64,000 nucleotides of DNA from Diprion similis (taxonomy: Eukaryota > Arthropoda > Insecta > Hymenoptera > Diprionidae): contig NC_060112.1 in assembly GCF_021155765.1 (NCBI RefSeq), positions 5,456,001 to 5,520,000 on the forward strand, written 5' to 3'. Within the stretch, counting starts at the first letter, position 1. Each line of letters begins with the position of its first letter. Under the pieces are notes generated by a model. The model was not told the origin of the DNA. It saw only the letters and a program-made list of their open reading frames with translations, and made no database searches. Of the stretch, positions 52,101 to 62,061 are shown piece by piece. The position numbers and the translations under genes are program-made.

Positions 52101-53927
52101 AGAGAGGGAGAGCTATATAGAGAGATAGAGAGAAAACAATTGATCTGTAAAATTTGTGAGAGTGAATCGGGAAGAGGTAATTTAACGAGTATGCATCGTA
52201 ACGTTCCCAAAACCCATTTAGATGTGTAAAAAATTACTCTCTGATTTGCGAATTCTTATTTCAATATTGACCGTCCTGTCCAGGAAAGTAAATTTCTTCA
52301 GCACCGAGAAATGGATTGCATATTTTCTCCGTTTGTTAGTAAAGTCTTTTCGTGTTCACATGCCCGAATCGTTTACAACTAAAAGACCATATTGTGTGAA
52401 AAAGAGTCAAGTAGTAACAGACGTGTACAGTGTAAACAAATGAAATAATAAGGCATTACCACATTTCAAACGTGAGAGTTAAGGAAGGTACAGTAATTAA
52501 CAGAGTAGGCTGATACGCACACGTTGAAAGGGAGCATTTTTCAAGTACTGGCCTGTGTCTAAAGAAAATTTTACACTTTATTCCTCGTTCTTTTTTTTTC
52601 GCTTTCTTTTTTATTACCTTACCAGTTTTCCGCTCTTTTGAAGTTTAATCAGGTTACAGTCACACCAGCTTTCATGCCTAGTTTATCAGTCAAAGTAAAA
52701 GAGACTCTTGCCCAAGACATCGTGCGATGCCTTGAATCCTTCGTCAAATCAAAGGTTTTTCACATTTGATGACATTTTTTTAACACCATTTTTAATTCTC
52801 GCCTGCTTCTCTTGGACATTTATTATTCAGAATAACCACTTAGTCCTTGAAGAAGATATCGAAGTCTCTCAATAGCTTTGTTCTTAGCAAGTTAAGATCA
52901 AATTCAATTAGACTGACTTGAGGTTTACCTTTTAGAAGTTGATCTCAAGTTTGCTATTTTCCTTCGATCGAAGTTTTTTCGACTATTATACCGTATCCAC
53001 GACTCGACGACGTACAAAAACGACTCACTCGTGAAAACGAATATATGCAGAGTCGAATTAGAATATCGTACCTACAAGGAAAGCATCCGAGGTGTACTTC
53101 ACCGTTTCAATTTATTGTGTGATGTGTTTTAGTACATCAAAAAATATTATACGCTTATTTTTTTAACATGGGAATTCAGCCGTTTAAAAGATGAAAACCA
53201 TAAATAAATTTTTCGGACCATAATTCACTATCATTAGACAATAATAGCTCATTGTCAGTGTTTTTACCTTCAGAAGATCTATCCTTTATTGTTCGGGAAT
53301 AAACTTCAGGGTTAGTTTTCACCACTTGAACAGCCGAATTAGGGGTTGAAAAATATGTGACTATAAATATATTTTTTTCTGTCATACAGCATGTCACAAA
53401 ATGAAGAAAATCTGTGACGTACACCTTGGATACGGTCCTGGTGAGTTCGGAGGAAGTCTACTACAATGTTATATACATTGGCCATAAATACTGTGGATAA
53501 TACAAGCATATGATTAAACCTAATTCGCAAAATTAGCGAATGAGAGTAATAGAAAATTTTCCGACACGCCAATCATCGAAAGACACACCGTTCCAACAAA
53601 AGGTCTATAATATGCCCAATCAAAGAAAGAGCGAACGAAAAATATCGTATATCGTCAAAAAGGCAAAAATTGGAAAGGTATATAATAATACAAGGTATCG
53701 TTAAAGACCATAAATGAGAGAGAGTATGGTTGTTATGAAATGGTTTTATGGTATGCGCACCTCTTCCTCTCTCTTAAGCTTCCGCACCTGAGCAAGTGAC
53801 CAGTGTCCGCCCTTCGTCCTCCCCCGGTGCCAACTCCACCCCTGGCTCCAGCCTGCCACGGGGAGTCCTCGTACCGGTAAGCCTTCCTTATTAAGGGCGC
53901 GCAACTGCACGATAGCTTGTTGCCCAT
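37172..53927 (-). CDS. sif: Still life / TIAM-type Rac guanine nucleotide exchange factor, 29 coding exons, 2022 aa
   Basis: Exons in transcript order: 53927-53788, 51753-51569, 51469-51351, 51272-51065, 50951-50695, 50617-50050, 49191-48835, 48695-48639, 48507-48336, 47771-47547, 46549-46417, 43613-43468, 43384-43117, 42996-42853, 42753-42571, 42494-42240, 42174-42004, 41920-41734, 41661-41395, 41305-41025, 40947-40753, 40666-40558, 40485-40306, 40225-40107, 40036-39860, 39791-39604, 39433-39057, 38894-38673, 37350-37172; total 6069 nt, in frame throughout. The protein activates Rac at synapses and membranes in insects. Domain order WH1, disordered linker, PHn-CC-Ex, RBD, PDZ, DH, PH and tail matches Drosophila SIF (about 2070 aa). 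The N-terminus MGNKLSCSC is a myristoylation site (Gly2, Ser6) with adjacent cysteines for palmitoylation. The start is that conserved MGNK. Intron 11 (2.8 kb) contains an unrelated exon. Confidence 0.96.
39057..41305 (-). other. sif: sif catalytic DH-PH cassette (exons 20-27)
   Basis: The Dbl-homology domain runs from [20 protein letters not shown] (about residue 1418) through [34 protein letters not shown] and the invariant [20 protein letters not shown] to about 1640. The following PH domain covers exons 25-27 ([80 protein letters not shown]). The T-x-x-S-Y-L-I-K-P-x-Q-R helix contacts Rac in TIAM1, so the domain should be active. Confidence 0.95.
41395..42174 (-). other. sif: sif Ras-binding (RBD) and PDZ domains (exons 17-19)
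   Basis: Exon 17 encodes the RBD ([20 protein letters not shown] ... [14 protein letters not shown], residues about 1140-1196). Exons 18-19 encode the PDZ domain: [12 protein letters not shown] as the carboxylate-binding strand region, then [40 protein letters not shown] and [10 protein letters not shown] (about 1220-1310). Confidence 0.92.
42240..43613 (-). other. sif: sif PHn-CC-Ex module (exons 12-16)
   Basis: An acidic [20 protein letters not shown] lead-in precedes [20 protein letters not shown] and [20 protein letters not shown], the N-terminal PH domain (residues about 855-990). A coiled coil follows ([18 protein letters not shown] to [20 protein letters not shown]). The Ex region is [20 protein letters not shown]. 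In TIAM proteins this module binds membranes and scaffolds. Exon 12 begins with an in-frame ATG right after its acceptor (TCTTAG|ATG), coincidental or a possible alternative start. Confidence 0.92.
44088..44463 (-). CDS. Unidentified coding exon nested in sif intron 11 (about 125 aa, cysteine-containing)
   Basis: A 636-base open frame (44636 to 44001, minus) contains a stretch with strong G/C preference at third codon positions, unlike the AT-rich intron around it. It ends at a consensus donor (CGAGTT|GTAAGT) and may begin after one of three overlapping AG acceptors near 44,464. Residues include [20 protein letters not shown], then [35 protein letters not shown], one NGT glycosylation site and [16 protein letters not shown], so a secreted cysteine-rich protein is possible. 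I do not recognise the family. It enters in phase 2 and leaves in phase 0, so it does not fit between sif exons 11 and 12, which are phase 0. A nested gene on the same strand is the better explanation. No signal-peptide exon or downstream exon could be identified. Confidence 0.55.
45350..45720. other. GC-rich patch in sif intron 11
   Basis: A sharply GC-richer block with several CpG-bearing strings (GAGCCGCGCGCGAGC) amid AT-rich intron. It has no clear splice structure. It could be an internal promoter or enhancer for a shorter sif transcript or for the nested exon downstream at 44.1-44.5 kb; this is inference. Confidence 0.3.
46417..50951 (-). other. sif: sif low-complexity linker (exons 5-11)
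   Basis: Residues about 218-807 are Ser/Thr/Asn-rich with few hydrophobics. They include [20 protein letters not shown], Asn runs and RERD/DRD-type stretches. Short conserved islands are present, such as [40 protein letters not shown] and [20 protein letters not shown]. The tract is likely disordered with phosphorylation or docking sites. Confidence 0.85.
51065..53927 (-). other. sif: sif N-terminus and WH1/EVH1 domain (exons 1-4)
   Basis: Exon 1 encodes the acylated leader plus a Gly/Arg-rich insert (residues about 26-41) ending GHLLR. Exons 2-4 encode [55 protein letters not shown] and [20 protein letters not shown], a WH1/EVH1-type fold (residues about 47-160). The aromatic and WGLNF strings are typical of the proline-ligand face. 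Exon 4 continues into a basic serine-rich stretch. Confidence 0.9.
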
Positions 53928-54960
53928 TTTATCACCTTATACTTTCCTTTACCCCTTACTTCTCCCCCACCCTTTTCGATTCGTCTTTCTTGCACCGAAT
54001 TAGGTCGTTTCGCTCAGATTGTGTTTATTACTTTCTCTTATCAACGATTATAATCCTTTACAAATTGGAATTTTATTTTGACACACTGTTGTTCTTTCGG
54101 TTATCGGTTTTGTTCTCTGTTTCTTCTTATTAATTTGGCACCAGTTTTATCACCACTCTCGGTTTCTTTTTTTTTCTCTTTCTTTCTGTTAATTCCCTCT
54201 TTCTAGCTTTAGTTTTCTCTCTTTGCCCTTTTAAGTTATATAGGAAGCACAATTCCAGGGATCCAAGAATATCCCCGGATCGAAGTGTAGAAGAAGATAT
54301 ATTTTTTATTGTCACATCATTGCTGGTTTCCGGTTCATCAGCTTCTACCTGGCATGATCACTGAAACAATGAATATTGAAAATTTTTGAGAACTTTGACA
54401 CTATCCTGAAGCATTTTTTTCAGTCTATCCTCAAAAAAATTGGCACAGTCTGTATAATCTTCGTTTGCATCTACAAATGTTGTCGATAGGATCGCGTTTT
54501 CCGCTTGATCCAGAAAATAATTCAACAATTTTTTCAACCTGTTAAATTTCCTTTTTCATGAAAAAAACATCAGTCAAATCGCAAATTGAATTGGATTAAA
54601 ACTGGAAGATGAGTTACTTATTAAGTATTCTGGATGCGCTAATTATTTCGTTGACTGAACCCAAGATGTAATTAAATTGAATAGGAATTCATCAAATCAA
54701 ATAAATTAATTAGTTCCAGCCTGATCTTGAATCAACGAATGAATGATATCAGTTCACCTAAAGTTACTGCAAACTGACTCTAATCGCATGGATATCGTTT
54801 GAATTCTTCGAAATGGAACTGGAAAGTGAAATCCATCCGAATTGGATTGATAATAAGGAGCAGGATAAAATGATCAAGAACAAAGGGTATCACCGGATAA
54901 GCATATAAAATCTGCCCCCAGTAATTTTAAAAAATCCATATGGCTGATCTATTTCTAATT

Positions 54961-55556
54961 ACAAAAAAAAAAAATTCCTGAAAACTTCAGCTTTTAGACC
55001 CTAAGAGTTGCGATGTAATATAAAAAAATGTGTTTTCGTTGGTGCAGCAGGGTCAAAAAAAATAAAATAAGATCGATCTTTTTCATATTTTCTTCGAATA
55101 TTATTCACTATTTAAAATCACACAAAAAAAAATGCACTTCCAAAACCAAACTCCAACCGTTCCGCGGCAAAGTGGGTAAGTAAATAATATCAAAACCAAT
55201 GGAGTTTTGGCAAAACATACTTGTTGGACTATTATTCAAGTTGAAAACTTTATTGTGTAAAGAAGAGTAAGGAAGGAGATTTCTGTGAAAAATTCGTGCG
55301 TGACATCCGAAGGTAGCATATTAAAATAAAATGATAAAAGCCTTCTTATTGAAAAAAGGCATGGTTAAAAATTTACAAAATAATTACTTTTCGACGTCCC
55401 TTACGGATAATGCTTGTGAGATAAATTTTTCCTTTAAAATATTGACTACCATAGTGACAATAAAATAAATACTAAAAACCACGTTTTTTTGTACTATATC
55501 GTGACTGTTTGGGTCTAAAGCTGAAATCTTCAAGAATTTTTTTTTTTCAAATTGAA
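54961..55556. repeat. Inverted-repeat element with arms of about 75 bp
   Basis: The left arm (about 54961-55038; A-run, ATTCCTGAAAACTTCAGC, TTTTAGACCC, TRTAATAT) matches the complement of the right arm (about 55474-55548; A-run, ATTCTTGAAGATTTCAGC, TTTAGACCC). The roughly 435 bases between show little symmetry. Probably an old non-autonomous DNA element. Confidence 0.55.
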
Positions 55557-57479
55557 CAGTGGTGCCGAACTTTTCTTTTTTCATTTTTCAAAAACCCTGA
55601 GTTGAAAGAAAATTTTGAATACGGCTGACAGCTACATGATATAAACGTGAATCATTGCGTCGAACATGAAAACGTTACTCGCTGCGTTACGTTGTCGTTA
55701 TAATTACGCTTAATTTGACACATCACGGTCTTCACTGCTGACTCCCTGTCCTGTTGTTATAGGGTAGGTATATGTACGTAGGCCTAGTGTGTGATTGGTA
55801 TTCGATACACCTTTCCACGTCGGTTTCTGGCTAATTGGATTAACGACATTGCTCGACCCCGGAGGTTGTCACTGGCAGTTTCTTGGCCGCGCACAGCGTA
55901 TTCCCAGGATTAAATCGAGGCCTCTCGGCTCTGTCGCCTTGCGAAAAATATCCCGTTGGAGTTGCCCGAAAACTAGGGATGTGCCATGCCCCAGAGCCGT
56001 TAGCGCTGCACCCCGTATCGTCGCACCCAATCGACCAGGTCGATGACCCCTGTCAAAATTTCAGTCCCAGAATCCGAGTAACTGGATTTTGTCCTTAAAT
56101 TCGACGTCGCACGTTTCTCGCGAACGGTAATATCGGATCAAGTTTAAAAACAAACTCCAACCCCCTTAAGCCCCGGAATTAGCGATGCCAATTCACTCGC
56201 TGCACCGATCGTTGCAGCTCTTCTACCTCCGGCGACCCTCCGATATCCTCTTCACGGCTCCTCGACCACAGATATCGCGAATTCACTGACGAGCAACTTC
56301 GTGCTTCATCCTCCGGATCTATTCCCAATTTAGGCCCAGGGCACGGAAAAGGGCGGTGGCGGACGGGGATGAATGAAGGCGGACATCAGGAGGGTGGCTT
56401 TGATTACAGACAGGTATAGGTGACGGGTTGCGGGTTGCGGGGCCAAGTACGCCAAAGGTTATCTTGCAAATTTCCAACGGCATGGGCGTCTGCGGGGTTA
56501 AAAATGTGTCACAGCTTCCCTAAACACCATATCGATTTCGGGGGCACGCCGGTTACCTATCACCTTATACACCGCAGCTGAAGCCGAAAATTGCGCCCCT
56601 ACCGGGTGGCCGCGCGTATTTCAACGGACAAACTACATAGCCGGATGAAAATAGCGCTACTTGATGGTTTGTTCGATTTTTTTTTTTTTTTTTTTTTTTT
56701 TTATCTACTTCATCTCGTTTTCGGTTACTGGTTTTTGGAAATGAGGCTAATTGCGGTCAATTGTGCGAACGGCATTCCATCTTGTTTTACAAATGACAGG
56801 AAATACCGAAGTGACTATTATTACACCCAGTCCGTGCAATTGGTAATTGAAATATTGTAAAGGAAAATGCAGGCTTGAATGTTTGGAACTACTGTTTCAA
56901 AGAAATTTATAACGGCGGATTCTGATTAGTGGGGAATGGGGTGGCGGAAAATTGATCTCGGGGGCAAAGACTTACTCTGGATATCCGTCTGTGGACATTT
57001 GTGGAAGTGTAATCAGCCGTGGTCCATATCACTGACCGAGCGATGCACAATAACAGAACAACACCCTTGGGGGTTCCACCCTTCGCGACAATCACAACAT
57101 TACCCGGCACCCCTCGAGAGGAAAATGTATAAGTATAGAGAGATAGAGATAGAGGGAGAGAGAGATGTAGGCTGAGAAAAAAATATGAAAAATGACAGTG
57201 ATCACTATTTGGCGTGCATTTCGAAGCAAGAATAACTGCAGGTGAAGGAATAAATTCGATGAATTCTCCACCCCAGTAGTTGGCACAAGTGAAATAAATA
57301 CTTCATCACGGTTCACCCCGCACGGTTTTACACTGCATTTTATTTTAACTACATGTGTACCAGTTTAATTTATAGACTCGGTTTATTGCTAGCTGGCTTG
57401 TCGAGCTCGATTTTTGTTTATGTTTTTATAATCCGGTGTTTATTTATCCTAAATGAAAATCCTTTCGCTGCTCGCGAGA

Positions 57480-58070
57480 AAGACGCGGCCTGCACGGATG
57501 CTGCAGATCGGTGAAGGATCAGAGAGGGCCTCGCCTGCGGAGTGCGCCGCTCGCCGAAAATGTCGATAAGGGTGCTGCGCCCCGCTGCGCTTATGCAGGC
57601 AGCCCAGTCGCGACGGGTGCCGTTCCGGAGTCGCGCTATAACGCGGTGGGAAGAAGCCTCGCCTCCTCAGGGTACTGATGCGGTATCCTCTAATTACCCC
57701 GCAAACCGAGCCGAGTATTATTTAGAAGGGGATGTTTTTAATGCGGGGAAAAAGATATCTACGTCTTTTGACTTACCGTCAGGCAGATGGGGTAGTCTTC
57801 CTATATTCCAGCCGTTGCCATGGCGATCACCGGTCGATTCTGGGCTTGCGCTCTACCGCCTTATACCGCCACCCACCCTCCTCAGAGCTTTCACCCCACC
57901 GTCTGCTGCATAAGCGCCGACGTCGCTCCTGGCCTGCCGCCCCTGGCGCTGCTGCTGATGGTTCCGCTGCCTCCTACGGTTTTCCTACGGTTGCCCCTGA
58001 TCGTCTCTGAGCAAATCCGCCCGTACGACTCCCGTCCCACACACACACCTCCCACACCCCCGAGAAGCTT
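57480..58070. promoter_or_regulatory. GC-rich, CpG-bearing island, candidate sif promoter
   Basis: The densest GC stretch in the intergenic region, with many CG dinucleotides (TCGCGAGAAAGACGCGGCC; AGTCGCGCTATAACGCGG), 3.5-4.1 kb upstream of the sif start codon. Plus-strand open frames here are long because the composition lacks stops, not because of any recognisable protein. A sif non-coding first exon could lie here. Confidence 0.3.
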
Positions 58071-60852
58071 GGCGTACCGAAGAACTTTGTCAAATTTTCG
58101 AAACTGTCTGATTAATTTGTCATACTAGTACTTTGAAAAACACACATTGTAGTCAAGTTTGTTGCATAAAAATTTTTGTCACCTATTCTTTTTTAACTTG
58201 AGAATATAAAAACAAAACAAAGAAAATTCGAACAAAATTCTATGTTCATTTAACACATGCGCATCGGGTTTGAAACTTTATAGAATTAAAATTTCATGAA
58301 CAATTGACACAGAATCGAGATTTTCGATCAAATAAATGAAATTAAATAGTCGGTTGAACTATCGGTACTTTCAAGATAAAGTCAGTCCAAGGTAATGAGA
58401 ATTTTATTTGAAAATAATACATTACTCCCTGCTAAGACAAAACATACTGAATGAAACTCTGATTGCATTTTACGAACTGATTCAAAGAATAGAGTAATAC
58501 ACCTCCCACTTTTTCTTATCGCGAGAATGTACGACGATCAGTGACATCTGGCGGTTGCCACTAATTATGTACTAATTATTAGTGGAATAACAGAAATTCG
58601 TCATTTCTCAGTCTAATTGGGTCAAGACTTACAGATTTTCCACGAGTTTGCTGTTTCAGAACAACGACAATTTAATAAATTCACATGCACACGTACAGAG
58701 CGTACGAAATCAGCTCTGAATGTGTGTCGACTTCTGAGCACTAAATATTTTAACATCTGTTCAAATAGGTTTCAATAACGGAACAAGTTTTAAATTGGAT
58801 GCAACTGCATCTTTATGCGTTTCTCGCCAATCCCATGCCTCCCAATGTTCTGAACGCCCCTTTGACTTCTTTCGTCCACTCATTTCTCTGTCGGCAGAAC
58901 GTCGTGAGCTAGTTTACTCTAACGATCGCTCCATTATTTGCAATTGCAGAAATTCAAGTTCGTAAATGGTTGTATATTTTTGTAAACAATGCTCTGCCGT
59001 TCATGAGAAAAATAATGTGCCGAAAATTTGGCATCGGGCCTTGTAAATTTTGAATTACAACAAGAATCGGTCAGTTTAAGAGCAACTGAAAGAATTGCGA
59101 CAAAAACAACTTTTCAATTATACCGTCCATCTAAAAGATGAACCCGTATTTCGTATCTTTTATGCTCACTCAATTTTAACACCATTATCTTCATGCAGTG
59201 ACGTTTACGGTTGGCTCCACCAATGATTAAGATCCTCTGGATCCAACCGGGTTACTATTTTCTAACGGTTTCTTCAATCGTTCATCCATCTGATTTTGAG
59301 TTTAATAATTTCTTTCCTTTTTACTATCACTGGCACCATGTAACGTTATTTATTTACTCAATTCTTTTCTAAACAGCTGGGCAACCTGGTTTCCCGGTTG
59401 ATTTGTAGTCAAGAACATGCAACCACGTTGATTGGACAGACTCTGACTCTGAGAGCAGCGTGGAGTTGAGCAAGAGCAACTCTGGATCGATTTATTTTTG
59501 GCCCCGTGACGAGCCGCTTCTATTTCCGCAATCTGAAAATGATCTATCTGAAGAATAGAGCGTCCGAGTGGTTAGACAGATTATCAGTATCATGTGCAGT
59601 GCATTGTGGACAATGGGAATCCGAAAACCATGCTCTTCGTTCTGCAGGACGGCAAGTGCAGCTCGGCAGTTTGTACCGCGTTTCAAATACGCTATTTTTA
59701 TATTTAACGAGCTTTATACGTGCGTGGCGGTAATACGAATGCTTCAAGCCCCATTCATACTTGAGATTAACCCAATCACATCCCCCCTTCGGCCATTAAC
59801 CACGATAGAAAAATTACTTTCATATTTTCTTCTTTTTTGTTGTCGCTGGAGTGAAAGAAGAGTCTTTCAGTACGACCATCCGATCGTACACACACTTATA
59901 GTACTCATACTTGAGTGATCTTGGCGTGTGTAATATACTTGCAATCAACTTGTGTACCCTACGCGGAGTATATATATATATATATATACCTTTGATAGTG
60001 TGTTTTACGAATCGTTATATACACAGGGTAGAATCAATAAGCCCATACGTAGAGCCGATTGAGAACCTCTAGGACTCGACTGAATTGAGAACACCTAATA
60101 CCGTGGTATCAGTAATGGAGAATGTGCGACGTACTAAAAGGTATTCCAGAATCCATTTCTGAAACAGATTTTTTCAAACGCCTCCAATATAGGTATAAGC
60201 CGCAAAGTTGAGGATAAGAGAAGAGTTGTGTATTAGTCTAAGAAAATCATCTTGCTTATTTATTGTTCTGAATAATTCTTTTTTTTTTACTGTATCGAAG
60301 TGGAATAATGATCTATCAATTCCAACAGTTAGCTAGGTATTGAGAAGGGAATTAATACTATACATCAAAACACTCCAATATAACGATAAAACTCTGACAG
60401 TACTGACCATCACAAAATTCGATATTTGCGCGCATTATCTACATACGTAATATGTAAAAAACATCTGAAAATTAATTAGAATATAGATACAGTAAAAGAA
60501 TCTGACGTTAATCTTTTTTTTCGTCAAGAGCTAATCGAAAGACGGCATAACACCTAAAACGCAGGCAATTTGACACACGTAGAATTGAAAGCTCGACCGA
60601 TCGAAGAGACATGAATTTGGAGCAAAGACTTTTCTCTGCCAGGTATAAAATAAATCGAAACGAATTATTCGTTGCGTGTTTCTAATTTTGCAACGATTAA
60701 TCAAATTCGTGCTGCAGAATTAGGAGGAAGACATTTAAGGGTTTGCAACCCTTACGCCTTACGCAGTGGTTGACGATAACTTGACATACAGGAAGTCTGC
60801 GGATTCGCATAAGCGCTAACTGAAGATTTTGAGTGGAACCGGTTTGAACAAC

Positions 60853-61274
60853 ACCCAATTAAACACCAGCGTTATTGGACGACAATATTTATTCGTCGTA
60901 GCCTGACTGGATACCGAGAATTGAAACGATTTCAAAAAGTTCGATTGCACACCAGAAATTAGACATCCGCAATTTCGAACACAGTCCGATTACCGACGGA
61001 CAAAGAAATTAAATAAATCTTAAACCACTTGATTGAAACGAAAATTTGTCGGATGTAGAAAAGTATGGCATATTTTGATTTCAATCCAGCGCTCAAATAT
61101 TTATTTCATTCCTTGATCGTTCGGAGTTTATTCAATATTCGGTGTTCAATATCGGCGGCGTCGAAAATCACTGGTGTTGAATCGGGTTTCTTGAAATCAT
61201 TTCAAATCTCGATAGCCAATCAGGTTGTATCAAATAAATCTTGGTGTCCAATCGAGTTGTGTCCTATAAATGCC
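60853..61274. repeat. Foldback element with periodic ATTGGACACC-like motif
   Basis: The left half (60853-61050) and the complement of the right half (61068-61274) align almost throughout: ATTGGACRMCAA, CCTGAYTGG, GAATTGAAACGATTTCAA against GATTTGAAATGATTTCAA, CGATTSMACACCAG, AAATAAATMTT. The centre is near 61,060. Within each arm a degenerate unit of roughly 20-25 bases ending ATTGGACACC recurs. Further GTGTCCAAT copies lie outside the right arm to about 61,345. Confidence 0.65.
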
Positions 61275-62061
61275 TATGTCGACTGAGCCCGTGTCCAATT
61301 AATCTAGTGTCTATTACACCTTCCGAATTTTTTTTTGTGTCCAATAATGTTGATGTACTACCTTATGGGTCGAAACGAGCCTTTCCCCTAACCATGATCA
61401 ACCATCGTTAGAAGACTTCAGGCAACATACATACCGTCCTGTATCCAACTTACCAACTGCAACGGCGTATAGTATTAATGCCCGAACGCAAACTCACTCA
61501 AGTATCGATGTAGCGATGCATTACAATAGTGTTCAAGCCCGTACACTAATAGCGCGATATCATAAAATTTTCATCATATTACAACACACGTGTCTAAACG
61601 TATCATTCGCCGTAAGTAGATACATTTCGGTTGATAAACGACGGGACGTAAACCGCCTAGTGGATAGGCAACCGAACATACTTTCGTGTAATTGTTTCAC
61701 TCCTCCGTGGTATCGACAACCTGTGTTGAAAATTTGATATTTACAGCTGAGCTGCGCATGCGCAAAAGTCGTACACATGTGCTAACCAGGATAAGAAGAG
61801 AATTAACCTCGTGCTGATTAGATAACCTACCGTAATCTGCGTCCAACGCTGAATTAAAGTGGATCGAATCTCAGTGAGTTGAATGCGCGGAGTTTATCAG
61901 AAGTTTATGCAATAAATGAGGTGCATTTGATAGCTGGCTAGTCAATTGCTCCTTACACGATATATACGACGTTCGATTCGCGACCAACCCACGACGAAAA
62001 CATTATTATCAATTCGATACGACAGAGCGTTGGGTTAGTTTGTGCAGCAGGTGTTCGTAAA

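Larger units (their letters stand above)
53928..62061. other. Intergenic region between divergent sif and Pdxk
   Basis: No supported coding sequence. It should contain the promoter and any non-coding 5' exons of sif (minus) and the Pdxk promoter (plus). It includes two inverted-repeat elements (54961-55556; 60853-61274), GC-richer stretches at 55,800-56,600 and 57,480-58,070, a poly-T tract (56677-56702) and a short (AT)n (59969-59988). Confidence 0.6.

Noticed and set aside
57542-58128. Overlapping plus-strand frames of 92-123 codons
   Set aside because: Proline/arginine-rich translations of a GC-rich island in several frames at once; no sign of a protein.
59506-59918. Overlapping frames on both strands, including a string resembling a tRNA fragment (CCGAGTGGTTAGA)
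   Set aside because: No cloverleaf can be drawn around the string and the frames shadow each other.
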